A stretch of 47,544 bases of DNA, taken from Symbiodinium natans. Taxonomy: Eukaryota > Sar > Dinophyceae > Suessiales > Symbiodiniaceae. Location: positions 55,345-102,888 of the forward strand of contig CAJNDS010000619.1 in assembly GCA_905221605.1 (NCBI GenBank), written 5' to 3'. Below the pieces are notes generated by a model. The model was not told the origin of the DNA and ran no database searches. It saw only the letters and a program-made list of their open reading frames with translations. A program made the position numbers and the translations under genes. The stretch's first letter is position 1, and every line of letters starts with the position of its first letter. Positions 32,868 through 44,304 of this stretch are shown here, piece after piece.

Positions 32868-33012
32868 CCTAAGCCTAAACCCTAATTAAAAACCCTAAAC
32901 CCCAAACCCTGAACCCTAAACCCTAACACCTAAACCCTAAATCCTCAACCCTAAACCCTAAACCCGAAAACCCTAAACCCTCTAAACCCTAAGCCCTAAA
33001 ACCCTAAACCCT
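32868..33012 (-). repeat. Degenerate CCCTAAA array
   Basis: About 18 units with many single-base variants, ending directly at the left arm of the hairpin at 33016. Confidence 0.9.
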
Positions 33013-33015
33013 AAA

Positions 33016-33100
33016 TTTGGTGGCCCCGAAACCAAAAACAGCTGCAAGTTAAATACAACTTATTTAACTTGCAGCTGTTTTTGGTTTCGGGGCCACCAAA
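33016..33100. repeat. Perfect 40-bp inverted repeat (hairpin)
   Basis: Arms 33016-33055 and 33061-33100 are exact reverse complements, with a 5-base loop (CAACT). The left arm begins TTTGGTGGCCCCGAAACC. It lies between CCCTAAA repeats and unique sequence. It could be a hairpin RNA precursor, a folded-back mobile element or an assembly inversion artefact. Confidence 0.95.
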
Positions 33101-33306
33101 AAATGTTGGGGACAGTGCCTGCGGGTGGGAATCAACGTCATAAAACCCATATTTGAGACGATTTAGAAGTTGAAGGACGACCCCATACGAAATCTACTGC
33201 AAGCTTAATGCATGGTAAACCCTCAACCCTAACCCTAAACCCTAGACCCTAGACCCTAAACCCAAAGCCTAAACCCCTCAATCAAGCCCGACCACTCGAA
33301 ATCCCA

Positions 33307-33420
33307 AACCGAGAAAATTCGGAAAAATTCGGAATTTTCTGAATTTTTCGTGGTCCGAGTACTAAATACAAGAGGACAAAATTCAGAAAATTCGGAATTT
33401 TTCTGAATTTTCTGAATTCT
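33307..33420. repeat. Imperfect AT-rich inverted repeat
   Basis: Left part has GAAAATTCGGAAAAATTCGG and right part has CGGAATTTTTCTGAATTTTC. The two sides are mostly complementary around a centre at 33345-33380, with an apparent size of about 115 bp. Possibly another small inverted-repeat element. Confidence 0.6.
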
Positions 33421-33524
33421 GAACGGGGTGATTTTCTTATGAGTTTCGCCCTTAACCTTGTATTATTGCAGGGTAGAGTGGGCGCTATGAGGCCTGAAAC
33501 TCTTAAACCCCAAACCCTAAACTT

Positions 33525-33670
33525 TGGCTCGTAGGGTTGGGGGTTGATGGGGGGGTTGAGGGTTGAGGGATGGAGGGTTGGGGGTTGAGGCTTCTCTGGG
33601 TTCGGGGTTGATGGGGTTAATAGGGTTCTCCTCTTCATGGGGTTGTGGGTTGAGGCTTAGGTTTGAGGGC
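33525..33670 (+). repeat. GGGTTGAGG minisatellite
   Basis: Imperfect 7-11 base units of GGTTGAGGG, GGTTGGGGG and GGTTGATGG. Confidence 0.85.
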
Positions 33671-34550
33671 TAAGTTGGGGCTGTGAGCCTCATTCCAGTC
33701 AACCCTAAACCCTTAATCCTAAACCCTGAATTCGTAACCGTAAACCCTATACCCTCAACTCTCCATCAACCCCCAACCCTAAATCCTGAACAGCAGCCCT
33801 AAATCCCAAACCCAAAACCCTCTGACAGTTCACCTTGCAGCTATTTACATGCACATCTCGGCTTTTCTTCTGGTTGCTTCTGCTTCCTCCTGCACATGCT
33901 TGCGTGGTGCAGTAGTGCCAAGATCAGACAAGAACGAAATTTGTCGGAGCAATGGCGGCCACCTCAGCTAGCTTTCTGGCGGCCTTTGCTTCTTCCTGTT
34001 GCATGTTCCATGCTCAATGCTATCACCAAGTCTAGCACTATTGCACCAGCATGTGCCCATGTTTGCGACACAGCAGCGTAGGTTAGAACTCGACTGGCCT
34101 GCCCAGCACTGCACGCCTCGATTCTTTTTTCTGGCCGCCTCCGCTTCCTCCTCTACATGCTTATGCGCCGATGTGTCAAGAGCAAACAAGAACAAGATTT
34201 GCGAGCGCAATGGTACCTTTCTAGCGACCTCTGCTTCCTCCTGTTGCATGCAGCCATGTGTGTAACACAACATCTACTCGGCCGGCATCGGAGGTTAGAC
34301 TCAACCCTCAACAGCTGCTCTCTCTGTCCCTCTCTTTATATACTATCTCTCTCTCCCTCTCTCTCCCTCTCTCTCGCAGTCGCCTTGCTGTGGCTGGAGC
34401 GTGAACTCAAAATGGGAGGAGGCAGCAAGCCAAAACATGCACGCACGCCCATCGGTCGGTGTTGGAATTTGGACTACTGCCCTCCTAGAGTTCACACTAC
34501 TTTGCAGCCCCCACCCCCCCCGACCCCACAAGAACAACCGAACATCCCCA
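33671..34550. other. No confident gene
   Basis: Unique sequence. Two related stretches at about 33850-34010 and 34120-34260 share CTTCTGCTTCCTCCTGTTGCATG-like text, cut here by mismatches, and look like a diverged duplication. 34316-34377 is CT-rich. No motif-bearing exon. Confidence 0.4.
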
Positions 34551-34557
34551 ACACACC

Positions 34558-34673
34558 CTACTTGGAGGTTCATGGTACTTATTAACCAATTCCAACTAAA
34601 GCTGTACCTATAAGCCACTTAAAGTACAGTTATAGTTCTATTTGGCTAATAAGTACCATGAACCTCCAGGTAG
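34558..34673. mobile_element. Inverted-repeat element family 3
   Basis: Ends ACTTGGAGGTTCATGGTACT and AGTACCATGAACCTCCAGGT are inverted repeats, extending inward through TATTA to about 26-29 bp with few mismatches. The length is about 116 bp and the interior is AT-rich and unrelated to families 1 and 2. No second copy was seen in the window. Confidence 0.75.
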
Positions 34674-34787
34674 CGGTCTCGGACACCAGCAACGGAAGGC
34701 TTGAAGCAGCACGGCTGGCTTACAAGCCCCAGATCGACTCCTCTTTGCTTAAGAACCCCCCGCCCCCGCAAAAAAAAACAAATACAC

Positions 34788-34795
34788 AAATATAC

Positions 34796-34828
<33 letters not shown>

Positions 34829-34930
34829 ATAATGATGATACTAATGAAAATAATAAGAACAATAATCATAATCATATTAATAATAGTCCCAAAAAATGAG
34901 AAAATAATAAAACTAATAATGATGATCCCT
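34788..34930. repeat. TA microsatellite and AATAAT-rich tract
   Basis: (TA)n at 34792-34828, followed by AATAATAATGATGATA-type low complexity to about 34930. Open frames rich in Ile come from this tract. Confidence 0.9.
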
Positions 34931-35680
34931 ATGTTGCCCTTATTAAGGAAGAATGTATTTCTTATTTCTTGGGGGGTTCTTAACCACATGGTAGTCGCCG
35001 CTGGGTTCCTCCCCGGAACTTGAGCCAAGGTGGCTCACTCACTCACTCTTTCTCTTTCCCTCTTTCTTTTTCTTGTCGTTTCGTCTCTTTCCTTTCTTTC
35101 TTTTCTTTCTTTCTGCGCACCTAACCGACCTAACCTCCCCCCAATACAAGCTCTTTAAATCTTTCCGTCCTGGTCCACGTCAGACGTTGTGCAAGCTGTA
35201 CGGGTAGGAGTTGGACAATCATCCAGCTTCCGGTGCTGCGTCAGTTGCTCTCTCTTCCAGAGCTGCCCTTAGACGCGTTGGGCTTTGAGGGCACTTTGCT
35301 GCTAGTACCAGCTAAGCGAATGACAGATGTAAATGCCGATCGTCTTCGATGGCGATGCTTCTTGACGGAACTGCATGGGTCGCACGCACAATCGTGCAAA
35401 GCTGGTTGCAGGAGTTGCAGCCAAATACCGCTGGCACAGGACGATGAAGAACACTCGAATGGCCGTTTCAGGCCTTGTCAAAGCTGTCCAAGTCAATGTA
35501 CGTTCCTGCCATTGCATGGGGAGGTCGGAACAACCATTGCTGCATGTACTCCGCAAAGCAAGCACGAAAGCATCGGCAATTGTCTGTCCCGCACGGCGCA
35601 CGGCGACGGAGACCGACCTGGCAATGAAGGGATGTCAAGATGGAGAAAAACAAGATATAGATAAACAAGTAAATAAATAA
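34931..35680. other. No confident gene
   Basis: Pyrimidine-rich at 35036-35115 and otherwise unique. Overlapping frames on both strands (143 codons plus at 35233-35664; 99 codons minus) cannot be told apart without homology. Confidence 0.4.
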
Positions 35681-35893
35681 ATAAAATATACAGATATATA
35701 TATATATACATATATGTATATGTCTATGTTTACGAGTATATGCTAACCCCCCCCCCCCCCCACGGCACACCTCATGGACCAACTAGAGAAGCAGTTCCAA
35801 GAAATTAGATGTCTTTGGTTTTTAGGCCTTTTGAGCCGGCTCGAGTTTGGTAACCCAATGTCCCCGGGCCCTCTCTAAAGTCGCAAGGCCCCC

Positions 35894-35895
<2 letters not shown>

Positions 35896-35948
<53 letters not shown>
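35896..35948 (+). repeat. 53-base poly-C run
   Basis: An uninterrupted C homopolymer. A 13-base C run lies nearby at about 35748-35760. The length in the sequence may not be the true length. Confidence 0.9.
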
Positions 35949-35950
<2 letters not shown>

Positions 35951-38900
35951 GATCCACTATTCAAAATGCCCAAGAAACTTTTTGGAGGCATCTTGAATCT
36001 TGAAGGGGGCGGGCAGTGCTTCCACTTTTTAGACCGAGCAACGTTCTCATCTTCATGGTGGTGATGATCCTTTCAGTCTAAACACGGTCCACAATGAAGC
36101 AATAAGTCAGATCTTCTCCTACTGGCGGCAATATTCAAGAGCGAACCAAACAAAAAACAAGCTTTCAAGGTTGTAGTTGCTTGTCGCTTCTGTGCCAATC
36201 AATGCTTCTGGATTAAGAAGCAACAACAGGCAATAATTCTAAAGCATCCTGGCGGTTGCTTTCGAAGCAGCGCACGCAAAGTTTAAAAACAAAAATATGT
36301 AAGGCCTTCTACCCTGAGGGCCAAAGCTCTCCAGGATTTGGGAAGCTGGGGAAACTTCGATCCGGTTTGCTTGTTTTTGAGACCTCAGGGTTTAAACCCT
36401 AAACCCCAAACCCCAAACCCTAAGGGCATCTTGGGAGGTGTCGGGGCTGACAGTGTCTTGGGCGCATCGGGTTGATGTGCAATCCTTCTTCAGTTCCCTC
36501 TGAGGCAAGGAGGTGGACCATGCAGGGCAGAGGAGCCGAGCTAATTTGTTTATATATATAAGATACACAGATATCTGCACATATGATACTTGTATATCTA
36601 TCTATTCTATAGATATACACATGTGACCTCTAAACAGAATGTTCTCTTGGGGATGTTTTGGAGTTTACGAAAACAAGGGGCCCTAGAATCGCCCCCCCAG
36701 ACAAGCTCTAGCACGAAAGAACCCGCCTTATGAAGCGGCAGCCCTTGTAGAAAGACTTGAGAGAGTCCTCGGAGACTTGAGGACATCCTGACACGCCAAG
36801 TTTGTTCCATCGGTTTAGGGTTTAGGGAATAGCTGTCCTCGTATACCAACAGTCTGGGCATCATGCAGCAGCTCAGCCAAAGCCTTGAACATTCCGGGCA
36901 TCAAGCACGTTCACGCCGCACAAATTTGGAAGCGCGGGGCATCGCATGAACGATCGGACAGTGAAGCCGCGCTCCCAGCGAAAAGTATGTCACCTGAGCG
37001 CCGACCATGACGTGCAATATCTATATACCATTGCGATGCACACTCAACTTCGGCGTTTGCATGGATTTGCTAAGACTGCTACGAGAACGCGGCTGCATTG
37101 GAGATTTCGCAACTTTGGGTTGTCAAAGTCTCATGGGGATCCCATGGGGCGATGAGCGTACACGGAGTGGGTCACAGAGGCAGTTCAATTAATTCTCATC
37201 TAGGTAGACGACTAAAAGAAAATCCGGACCCACGGGACAAACGCAAACTCGAATTCCTGTGTCGCAAAAGTAGCAATACCCTCCCAAGCTCCAAGATTCT
37301 ATAGCATTAAAAACCACCAAGAACCCAAACAACAGAAAGAACCTCCGGTTCATGCCCCTGTGTCGTTTTCCTATTCGTGAACTTTCTCTTGTGTCTTGAA
37401 CTCGCCGCGCGTCGCGTGTCGCATGAACTCAGACCAGGCCGATACTAATCGGTTGCTGCCGGCTAAAAATGCAATGGAAGCTCTTCACCCAATGCACTCC
37501 ACTCTACAACACGTTAGCAAAGGTGAACAAGAAACAGTGGCAAGACAGAAAGAATGATGGGCTTCCAGCCGACCGCAGTGCGATGGCTGCTGGATTCCGA
37601 TTATGCTGCCTGGCAGGAAAACGCAGGAAAGCCATTCCAATAGCCGTGCTACTAGCCATCACAGTCACTACACTGCGCGCGGCATTGCGCCGTAGATGCT
37701 CATGATGCTCTTTTTGCCAGCTCTCTTTGCGTGCGCCTCCTTGGCACCAAAGGCTCTGGCCTGGAGTTGCTCGGCCACAAACAGACAATGGTTTAGGGTT
37801 TAGGGAATGCTAAGATGAACAAGTTGCAGCTTTAGCCTGGGTAGGCAAAGGTAGGTCCGAGGCAACTCGATCGGCATGTTCGAGCTGTAACCGCTGATCG
37901 AGGAAAGCACCTACCATCACGTGTGCGTCAGCGGCACAAGAAGCACGATGCCTTGATGCCTTCTCGGCACGACTGCCCTCGCAGCTGAACCCCAAAGACA
38001 GCATGTGCCTGGTCGAGTTGTCTCGCGGCAAAAGCCTCGTCCTGCCGATCCCCTCGATTGCACGACCTGATGCTCGAGGAGGCAACGTGGCGTCATCTTG
38101 CAAGACTAGAGTTATCTGCAATGAACCACACCTTGAGGCTCATTCTGCACCCGGCCTTGGGAAGAGTCCTTCTGACAAAGCGCAGTTGCGAAGGACCTCA
38201 GAAACAACTGAAAGTGTTGGCCTACTTAGCTGAGCGGCGCCCCCTTCTGTTTACGTGTACGAAACCCTTCGAGAAGCGGCTTCTTTTTTTGGCCTGAAAA
38301 TGGGCGGTTGGAGTGAGGGGTCAGAAGCTGCAGTATCTGTGGTCGGCTTTTGCGCGCATGTCTCCGTCGGCGATTTTCAGGCTGCGCCGACAAAGCTGCA
38401 ATGGTTCAAGGCAGTCGTGCCAACAGTAGATTGCGGTGTAATTACAGCACAGCGTTCGCAGCTAAAGCATTGAAGATAAGGAGTAAGGGTTCAGGGGTAT
38501 GGCTGTAGGGTTTGGGGCGAAGGGTAGCACAGGGTACGTAGCATGAACTGTACGGACTTTATCATCGCGGGCATACACGGTATCAACGTGCAGGGATAGA
38601 TGCTCTGGCCAACGGGTGCACTGATAGCATGGACAATTAACTATTCTCGTGTGGGCCATGTCAGTAAGCCCCGGCCAGAGGATGTTCTGGTGATCACTGG
38701 TGGCATGGGATGCTTAGGATGCTCTGGCCAATGGGTGTCTTGGTACTGTGGCAGCGGCCATGGATGCTTTGGCTCTGGCCAAACTGGCCAAGGGGCGCCA
38801 TGGATGTTGTCATCGTGCGGGCATCGGTGCCCTCCCCACTCCCAAACCCTGAAAACGAGAACAAGTGCGGCGGGAAAACGTCGCTGCCGAGCTACTTTCA

Positions 38901-40679
38901 TGTTTGTCCGAAGATCTCTGTTGGCGATTTGGCAGGGCACTACCCACTTGTCACTGGACTCGACCTCTTGGCTGGGCGAGCTTACAGCATCGTCAGGTCC
39001 TAGCTAAACTGTGCTTGACGTCTTGGCAGGGCTATCGGAAGCCTTGCTGCACCGCACTTCCGAAGAACATCATTCGGTCTTGGGGCAGACATGGCACTTC
39101 GCCTGCCCGACCGGGAGGTGGGGGGGTGGGGCTTCTTTCCCTCAAGCGTCTCCCGGGTGATTCGATCCTGCCTGCAACTTCTGGTGCATTCTCAATCTTC
39201 AGGGCCCGATGTGGCAAGCCACCCGACAAGCGAAACATTGGGCATTCCGGGGCAATGCCCGGGCATTTGCAGACCTTGAGTGCTGAATCGCAAAAGTTCG
39301 AAGTGTGACTTCATGTGACTGGCCGCTGATTGCACAGAACACGTCCACCATGTTCGGGTGGGAGAAGCCATATGCATAGACGAAGATCATCGAAGATCAC
39401 GGCTCACGAACAAATCCTGGCAGACCCAGCCCGGGCCTGAGGCATTTCACTGGTTCTTTCGCTTCTCTTGTCTCCATTAAACATTCTAGCCTGCTTTGAT
39501 CTATCAGCCATTTCTTGTGCACACGATTCTGCTTCGGCCGCACTGTGTCTTTCATGAGACCAAATGCGCACGCACAGTACAGTCACACCCTACAGCACAA
39601 AGCCAAGCAACTTGAGTGTGCACTGACGGACGAAGTCATGTGTGGCTTCTGTCATCCATTGCATGCTCACCACACACACACCACACAAGGATGACATATC
39701 ATATACCCTGTTGAGGTATGCCGAAACGTGTGATCCGTGTAGGATCTCTCCCTACTGGTACGACAGGCACACTACCAGAGCAGCGAAATGTGCGCATGGG
39801 CATTCAAGTAAAAAGATGTTGAAAAGTTGAAGAACACCCGAAGCTCTGCATCTGAGTGCAGCTCGTGAGATACCGCACAACCCAAAGCAGACACGACGCT
39901 ACCTATACACATGCTGGCTGGCTAGCATACGTGACTGAGAAGATCTGCGATTCTGGGGTGCACCTCCTTTGCGGAGCCATTCCGTCATAAAAGACATGAA
40001 CACTTGAGTTCTGCAAGGACCCGACGAGCGTCTGCAGCAAGGTTCGTCCAGCCAAAAGCATCTTGCGGCATCTATTCAGTCTACTCGCAACCGCTGCTAT
40101 TGCTGTTCTACTTGGCGAACGTTTACCGCACGTTGGCAACAAGAAAGGTCTCTCGCCGGCTCTCGTGCCATATGACCGCCTCCAGCTCCGCATCCTGCAA
40201 ACCAAGACCTGGCCGCGGCCAAAAATTCAGGGTTTGTAGGGTTTAGGGTTTAGCAGCAACTCCCGAAATTACTGCTTCTTGCCCTCAAGCTTCAGCCATG
40301 CTCAGCCGCTCCCGTCCCTTAAAACACCAAGTGAAAGTTCACGGCTTATCCGTGCGCAGCGGCTGCGACTGCTACAAGTACGACCATGCACTCTAAGGAG
40401 TGCCTCCCTCATGCAAACCACGCGGATGAACGTCCGGATTGATGAAGTTCATTACACCGAACCAAGGGAGTATGTCAGAAACATGCCTGAACTGGAGCAC
40501 CACAAGGTCAGGGAGGTGAAGCGGCTGAAGAGCGGCAGAGCCTGGGGGCAGAGAAAATCACAACCGACAGGCCAAACCAAGTTTTTTTCGGGTTTAGGGG
40601 GGGTGCGGGCCAGAGACTCAACAACTGCACTGCTTGGCCTCGAAGACTCGAAGCACTGCGACGATGCTTTTTTTCGTTC
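35949..40679. other. No confident gene
   Basis: 4.7 kb of mostly unique sequence with TA microsatellite at 36550-36605, CCCTAAA fragments at 36393-36421 and a loose 70-80 base repeat (GATGCTCTGGCCAATGGGTG) at 38600-38790. Many overlapping frames of 60-150 codons occur on both strands. Some minus-strand stretches may be exons of the leucine-rich-repeat gene further right, but none has clear borders. Confidence 0.4.
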
Positions 40680-40687
40680 TTCATGAT

Positions 40688-40803
40688 ATGGGGGTTTCCG
40701 AGATTAGGGGGTACCTTCTTTCAGGTCCTTAATATAAGGGAGTCCTACTGTTTGGGGGTCTAAATTCGGGGTCCCTTGTTCAAAAGTTCTCCTAAACCCC
40801 CAT
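40688..40803 (+). mobile_element. Inverted-repeat element family 1
   Basis: Ends ATGGGGGTTT and AAACCCCCAT. The length is 116 bp. The 9-base sequence TTCATGATA occurs at 40680-40688 and again at 40807-40815, and looks like a target-site duplication. It lies about 30 bases inside the intron after the exon 40901-40834. Confidence 0.8.
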
Positions 40804-40833
40804 ACGTTCATGATAGCAAGTGGCCATACAGGC

Positions 40834-43800
40834 CTCAGCGAGGCATCCAGCCGAAGCAACACCAGGCGGACGCAGTTCCTTCCAATAGAACTCAGAGCCG
40901 CCTGCACCACGCACGCTAGCTTGAGTGCCCAATTTTGGCTCTTCCGTTCAGGGTTTAGGGTTTGGGGTTGCGAACTCTTGACCAGCGGCCCTCAATGCCT
41001 GATCTGTATCGCGCTGTGGCAAGGCGACCGCCAGCTGCTCCAACATGGTGCATTTAGCAGCAACGGCCTGGTCTGTAGTGTGCGGGTAGTACATGTGGGG
41101 GTTTCCGATACTACATATTGGGGTCCTTATTACAAGGGATCCTGCTACTTGGTTCTTGGGGGTCTGTATTCGGGGTCCCTTATGATCGCAAACCCCCCCA
41201 TGTGAGTTTCTTGCTCTGAGGGTGGGCATGCCAAAGCCTCGAGAGCAGATGCGTAGGCAACATCCTTTATATCGTCCAACAGCAGCTGCTCCAAGTTCGC
41301 ACCATAAGCAGAAACCTTGGGGCACACATCGAACTCTCTTTCCATGCCTGTCAAGACAGACCCGCTGAAGAATACTACAGCTTGGCTTCTTGCGATGTTC
41401 TATAGAGATGGCAGACCTTGCGGCACCGCAGGTGCCTTGGAGATGTGCGCACACAGCCTGCAAGCAAGATGCAGATGCAGATGCGCGAGCGATTTGCTGA
41501 GTCTGGAAGCCGGCCACTCCCTGTCGCCACGGGGTACGGGCACGGGCCCGAGGTTCTGCAAGAGCTCAGCCAATATCTCTGCAAACCGAAGTCGCCAAAC
41601 CATCTCCCCAGCCTGGCTTGAATCGTCACCTGGAGAAACATGACTATCAGGGCCAGTCGAGCATCTGCCGGTTCACCAGTTGCACGTTAGTTAGACATGT
41701 GCCTTACTAGGAATGGCGAAGAGCCCCTGCCTGCGTTGGCAGAAGGTGGAAGCAGCATGGAAGGTGGTTCGGGCGGCAAACAAGAAGGCAACCTCAGGGC
41801 AACCCTTTTGGATACAGGATGCGGTGCTTGCTGCTGAGCACTACTGCGTGATCAGATCTGTGCCCAACACCAGTTCGGAGGTAGCGGAGACAGGGACGCA
41901 CTCGACTCCTCGGAATCTCTTGGGTTCGTGTGGGAAGCACAAGCCTTCATCACAAGAGCCGCACCCAGTGCTGCTGACGTTGTTCGTGGCAATGCCGGCA
42001 TCTGTCCCCAAGGCTCAGTTCGAGTGCATCACCAAAATCTTCGGCGCTTGAAACCTAGTACTCTTGGGCAAGATCCTCTTGGTACCCAACAATGCGATTT
42101 GGTCAACAACTTTGCAGATACGAAAGTGCAAATGCAAGCCATGAAGGCACAGAAGCACTTGGGCTTCCGGCCTAGCACAATGGCACCAAGATGATCCAGT
42201 TCCAGAGGCGGCCGTGAATCCTCATGAGATACAGAGGGGGTCTGTCCTACTCTTTGGCTCATGTTGGTCTGCGCCACTCATCCCGCAAAAAAAACTTAGT
42301 GGGGGCATGCCAAGGAGGCGGTGCGTAACACATTCGCGCCACGAACCAACCCCCCACGTGCTAGAATCTGCTAGAATGCATTTCGACCTCTAAGTAACCT
42401 GCCATCACGGCCCATGCTGACAGGTCAGGCTCCAACTTGCTGCGGCAACAGCATAGATTCCATGTGGTGATGAGGGAGCAGGCCAGGGAAGTGCACCAAC
42501 AGGGCGGAAGGACGGACAGCCAACTGAAAGGAAAGCTTTGGCGGGGCAAAGTCGTGTGGCGATGTATCGTTTCAATAGCAAGCGTGCCCGCACAAGCCTC
42601 AAGCCCTTAAGTTCCGATATTCTCAGAGTATCAAGAGCATCAGACCTTAGGAGGCAGATCACTGGACGATCCATGAGATCACACCACACTGACTCACGTT
42701 ACGCTCGTGGGGTCCCCATGCACGTAACACAACAAGTGTTCTACTCAGGTCACTAGACGATCCACGTGCTCACACCACTGTTTGGCATTACGCTGGTGGG
42801 GTCCCCCGTACACGTAACACAATACGTGTTCGACTCAGGTCACAGGACGATCCATGGGCTCGCACCACCCATGGGCTCACACCACTGACTGGCGTTACGT
42901 TCGTAGGGGCCCCGTATACGTGACGCAACACGTGTTCGACTCAGGTCACTGGGCGATCCATGGGCTCACACCACTGACTGGCGTTACGCTCGTGGGGTCC
43001 CCGTACACAACACGGGCATCAACCTTTCGGCGGAGCTCTCTTTGTAGGCCTGGTTGCTGCTCTGGGCTTTATTGGGAAGAAGACTCTGCTCCGGTCCGTG
43101 CTTGGATGTGAAACATCTGGAGGAGAACAAGTAGCGAGTGTGGGGATGTTGGATATGAAGGCCCGCATTGCGCAGAAGGCAGTAAGATGCAGCAAGAGTA
43201 AACGGTCCTGCAAGGCGAGACAAGAAGGCTCAGCACGTGACTGCATAATTGCTTCGAAAGCTCACATCAGAGATCTCGGCGCTTCGCACCTCGCAGGACT
43301 GCGTCTCAAGCATGTCGCATGACGTCAAGAAGAAGCATGTGACTGCTTGGGGCCCGCCACAGAGCATCTGCAACTTGGAGCAGGACGTCACAAGGGAAAG
43401 AATTCCAGCATCTGAGAGCTTCATAGCCCGTCAGGCAGACACAATCGCACTTGCCCTCCCCAAAGTGCCACAGTTTAGAATTTGGAACAACGAAGACTTG
43501 CTGGTGAACGACTCAAAGACTAGCATGTGATCTCTTGTCCGAAATTCGGAGAGGCTCGGAGAGTCTATAAGTCTTAATTGAGAGTGGTGACCCAAAACAG
43601 GCCGGCACTGCCCAACATCGACAACCTCGAGCTGAGGTGCTCGCTTTGCGATGCATTCAAGGCCCCGGTCACTGACATTTGTACTCGACCTGGGCGAACA
43701 CAGCGCATGCAACATTGGAGCATGGCAGACTAATAAGTTGGGATATTCCCCCTTATACTAACAGTCCTTAATGGGGATTATAATAGGGGGTCATGTATTG

Positions 43801-44296
43801 CCTATGAAGGACTGTAGTATAAAGGGGAACATCCCAACTTGCACGGCTCGTCTGGCTGCAGGCCCGTTTCATCTGGCTTTCCTGAGCATGCTGCGAGCGT
43901 AGTTCGCGAAGCAGGGAATTGGGCTGAGCCTCGCAGGCGCAAAGACTGACCTTATGTAAACTTCTACCGAGCCCGGCGTGAACTTGCGGTGACTCGAATG
44001 GAAGGTCCGAAACCTGCGAGCAGAACGATAAACCCAGCGCTTGCAAGCCGAAGTGAAAGAGAAGCTCGGAAGCCACCTGCGACGCATGCGATCACAGTCC
44101 TATGCTAGAAAGTGCCGTCAGCTACCGTGCGATCCTGAAGTTGCAGAACATCATTGTTCTAAGGTCCCGCAGTCACAAAGCCTATACTTCTGCAGGCCGA
44201 TGCCACGAAGGGTACTTCCATTGCTAGATGGAGTTGCCCTCTCGGCAAGGCGCCTCGTCAGTGACCGTACCGTGACAGTACGCAAGACCAAGGGTC
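40834..44296 (-). CDS. Leucine-rich-repeat protein, AMN1/FBXL type (scattered exons)
   Basis: Minus-strand exons show LRRs of the cysteine-containing kind found in F-box LRR and AMN1 proteins, which usually recognise substrates for ubiquitin ligases. Placed exons: 44296-44254 (TLGLAYCHGTVTDE), joined in phase to 44076-44014 (LLFHFGLQALGLSFCSQ); 43689-43599 (VSDRGLECIAKRAPQLEVVD, then VGQC), joined to 43418-43358 (LSDAGILSLVTSCSKLQML); 42645-42598 (SDALDTLRISELKGL); a region ending at 41458 (SKSLAHLHLHLAC); a region ending at 41238 (GANLEQLLLDDI), joined to 41067-40999 (AVAAKCTMLEQLAVALPQ), joined to 40901-40834 (LSSIGRNCVRLVLLRLDASL). Most donors are GC with AG/G acceptors. The links between 43358, 42645 and 41458 are unproven, so this could be two genes. 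No F-box was seen. Confidence 0.6.
41091..41204 (+). mobile_element. Inverted-repeat element family 1 inside an LRR-gene intron
   Basis: Ends ACATGTGGGGGTTT and AAACCCCCCCAT plus GTG. It shares GGGGTCC, GGATCCTGCTACT, GGGGGTCTGTATTCGGGGTC with the copy at 40688. It occupies 114 of the 170 bases of the inferred GC-AG intron 41237-41068, leaving 33 and 23 bases of flank. Confidence 0.85.
41639..42597. other. No confident gene
   Basis: Unique sequence. A plus frame of 112 codons (41713-42051) overlaps a minus stretch (FGDALELSLGDRC near 42030) that could be another LRR exon. Left uncalled. Confidence 0.35.
42657..43012 (+). repeat. 90-bp tandem repeat, about 4 units
   Basis: Units start near 42657, 42747, 42837 and 42942. 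Each holds GGTCACTGGACGATCCA, CTCACACCACTGACTGGCG, TTACGCTCGTGGGGTCCCC and CGTGTTCGACTCA. The third unit has an extra 15 bases (CCATGGGCTC duplicated). Confidence 0.9.
43735..43840. mobile_element. Inverted-repeat element family 2
   Basis: Ends AAGTTGGGATATTCCCCCTT and AAGGGGAACATCCCAACTT. The inverted repeats extend about 34-36 bp with few mismatches (inner parts ATACTAACAGTCCTT and AAGGACTGTAGTAT). The length is 106 bp. It lies between the LRR exons at 44014 and 43689, so inside an intron. Confidence 0.85.
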
Positions 44297-44304
44297 CTCC
44301 ATGC

